This document shows positions 63,302 through 64,000 of a DNA stretch of 64,000 bases, in pieces. The number at the start of each line of letters is the position of its first letter. Position 1 is the first letter of the stretch. Position numbers and translations under genes: made by a program. The notes below the pieces were generated by a model. That model was not told the origin of the DNA, did no database searches, and saw nothing but the letters and a program-made list of their open reading frames with translations. The stretch is from Perilla frutescens (taxonomy: Eukaryota > Streptophyta > Magnoliopsida > Lamiales > Lamiaceae), in assembly GCA_026008535.1 (NCBI GenBank), contig BRKX01000009.1:50589001-50653000 (forward strand), in the 5' to 3' direction.

Positions 63302-64000
63302 AGACTATATCCCGTCGAGCTCATGACGTTAAATTAAGCGTTAGTTGGGAGGCAACCCGATGGTTTTTTTTAATTCTGTTAAGTTTACGTTATTTTTATT
63401 TTTGATTTTGTGATCTAATTGCCTAGTTAACCTAGTTTAGATTTCGTATTGTTTATGTTGAGAAAAGTTGTGTTTATGATGTTTAATGTTTTTGGAGTGA
63501 AATGTTTGTATGAGATGGTGCTCAAAGTATGGAAAATGTGTAGAGTATGAAGAAAGAGCCCAAAAAGGCTCGAAAATACAAAACGTGATGAAAACGCGGC
63601 TATAAAATGCGACCTTCTAGGTCACGTGTAAATGAACTGGCAAAAACTGACCCTCAAACGCGAACTACGTGAGTCGCGTTTCACAGAAAAGGCAGGAATC
63701 GACCCTCAAACGCGACATATATGTCGCTTTGTAGAGCCTTCAGAGTCAAGTGTTTCTTCAACCAAAACACGAGCTCCAAATGCAGTCTCGTCGGTCGTGT
63801 TTCCCCTTCAGCCAGGACGCAAGACTAAAGTGTGACCCCTGTCACATTTTGCTGCAAAACAGACAGGTTTTTACCCCCTTTTCTCATAATTTGAATTCAT
63901 TTTTCACACTCCATTCACTCACTCTCACTCTTCCACACCTGAAAATTCCACCTTCTTCCTCTGCAATGCACAAGACTCAAGGTAAAGTCTCTCAACTCTT
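63302..64000 (+). other. 3' noncoding region of element C
   Basis: It starts with TTGGGAGGCAACCCGATGG (63347ff), the sequence that usually follows integrase in Athila elements, then AT-rich DNA. From 63590 it has repeated CCTCAAACGCGA(A/C) and GTAGAGCCTTCAGAG motifs like those in the LTR U3 (56630-56870). No PPT or LTR start is reached. The frame at 63632-63835 is not supported. Confidence 0.6.

Larger units (their letters stand above)
56398..64000 (+). mobile_element. Athila-like Gypsy element C (3' end beyond the window)
   Basis: 5' LTR 56398-57962, tRNA-Asp PBS, gag, protease, RT, RNase H, integrase (with core deletion) and a noncoding 3' region that runs off the window. No PPT or second LTR is present before 64000. 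It is inserted in Copia-2 RT. GCAAG (56393-56397) is the expected left target copy. Confidence 0.85.

Noticed and set aside
1..64000. DNA transposons, Helitrons, LINE/SINE, organelle inserts, host genes
   Set aside because: I looked for terminal inverted repeats with short duplications, CTRR ends with hairpins, poly(A)-tailed RT, and familiar host or plastid protein motifs, and saw none that held up.

Overview
The window is plant nuclear repeat DNA: about 64 kb of nested and broken LTR retrotransposons with no recognisable host gene, tRNA, rRNA or organellar segment. It points to a flowering plant, probably from heterochromatin. Evidence: several Ty3/Gypsy lineages (Athila-like, CRM-like, Tekay/Del-like) and one Ty1/Copia family (SIRE/Maximus-like) are recognisable by domain order. 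Primer binding sites match plant initiator tRNA-Met (TGGTATCAGAGC) and tRNA-Asp (TGGCGCCGTTGCCGGGG). Base composition is AT-rich and nearly every gag/pol frame is broken. Species cannot be named from the sequence.

Layout. (1) 1-3097: plus-strand Athila-like remnant in the order PPT, LTR, PBS, partial gag, partial LTR. (2) 3098-4437: minus-strand Gypsy pol fragment. (3) 4438-11748: minus-strand Athila-like element A (3' LTR, noncoding 3' region, integrase fused to the RT N-terminus by a deletion, then protease and gag end), carrying a 1.42 kb solo LTR at 9021-10441 with TSD AATAT. (4) 11749-12611 plus 48565-49064: one LTR of minus-strand Athila-like element B, split by the next element; B's 3' noncoding region continues to about 49987. 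(5) 12612-48559: a very large Copia element, Copia-1, with TSD GTTCT. It carries a CRM-like Gypsy at 20853-27116 (TSD AGCAG) and a minus-strand Tekay/Del-like Gypsy at 32192-43879 (TSD GCCCA/GCCCG). (6) 49988-56397: Copia-2, same family, truncated at both ends. (7) 56398 to beyond the window: plus-strand Athila-like element C.

Without its two guests Copia-1 is about 18.0 kb, very large for a Copia element. About 7 kb between RNase H and the 3' LTR holds three consecutive open-frame modules (starting at 27958, 29754 and 32179) whose proteins look paralogous. At least the first has gene-like flanks (TATAAATA upstream, AATAAA downstream). The Tekay/Del-like element carries an intact 257-codon frame upstream of gag, on the sense strand, although its gag and pol are broken. 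These two accessory gene sets are the best candidates for undescribed biology.

Order of events, from nesting: elements A and B came before Copia-1; Copia-1 split B's LTR; the CRM-like and Tekay/Del-like elements then entered Copia-1. All four TSD pairs, three exact and one with a single mismatch, were read directly from the sequence. Lineage names rest on recognising motifs by eye and were not tested by database or phylogeny.
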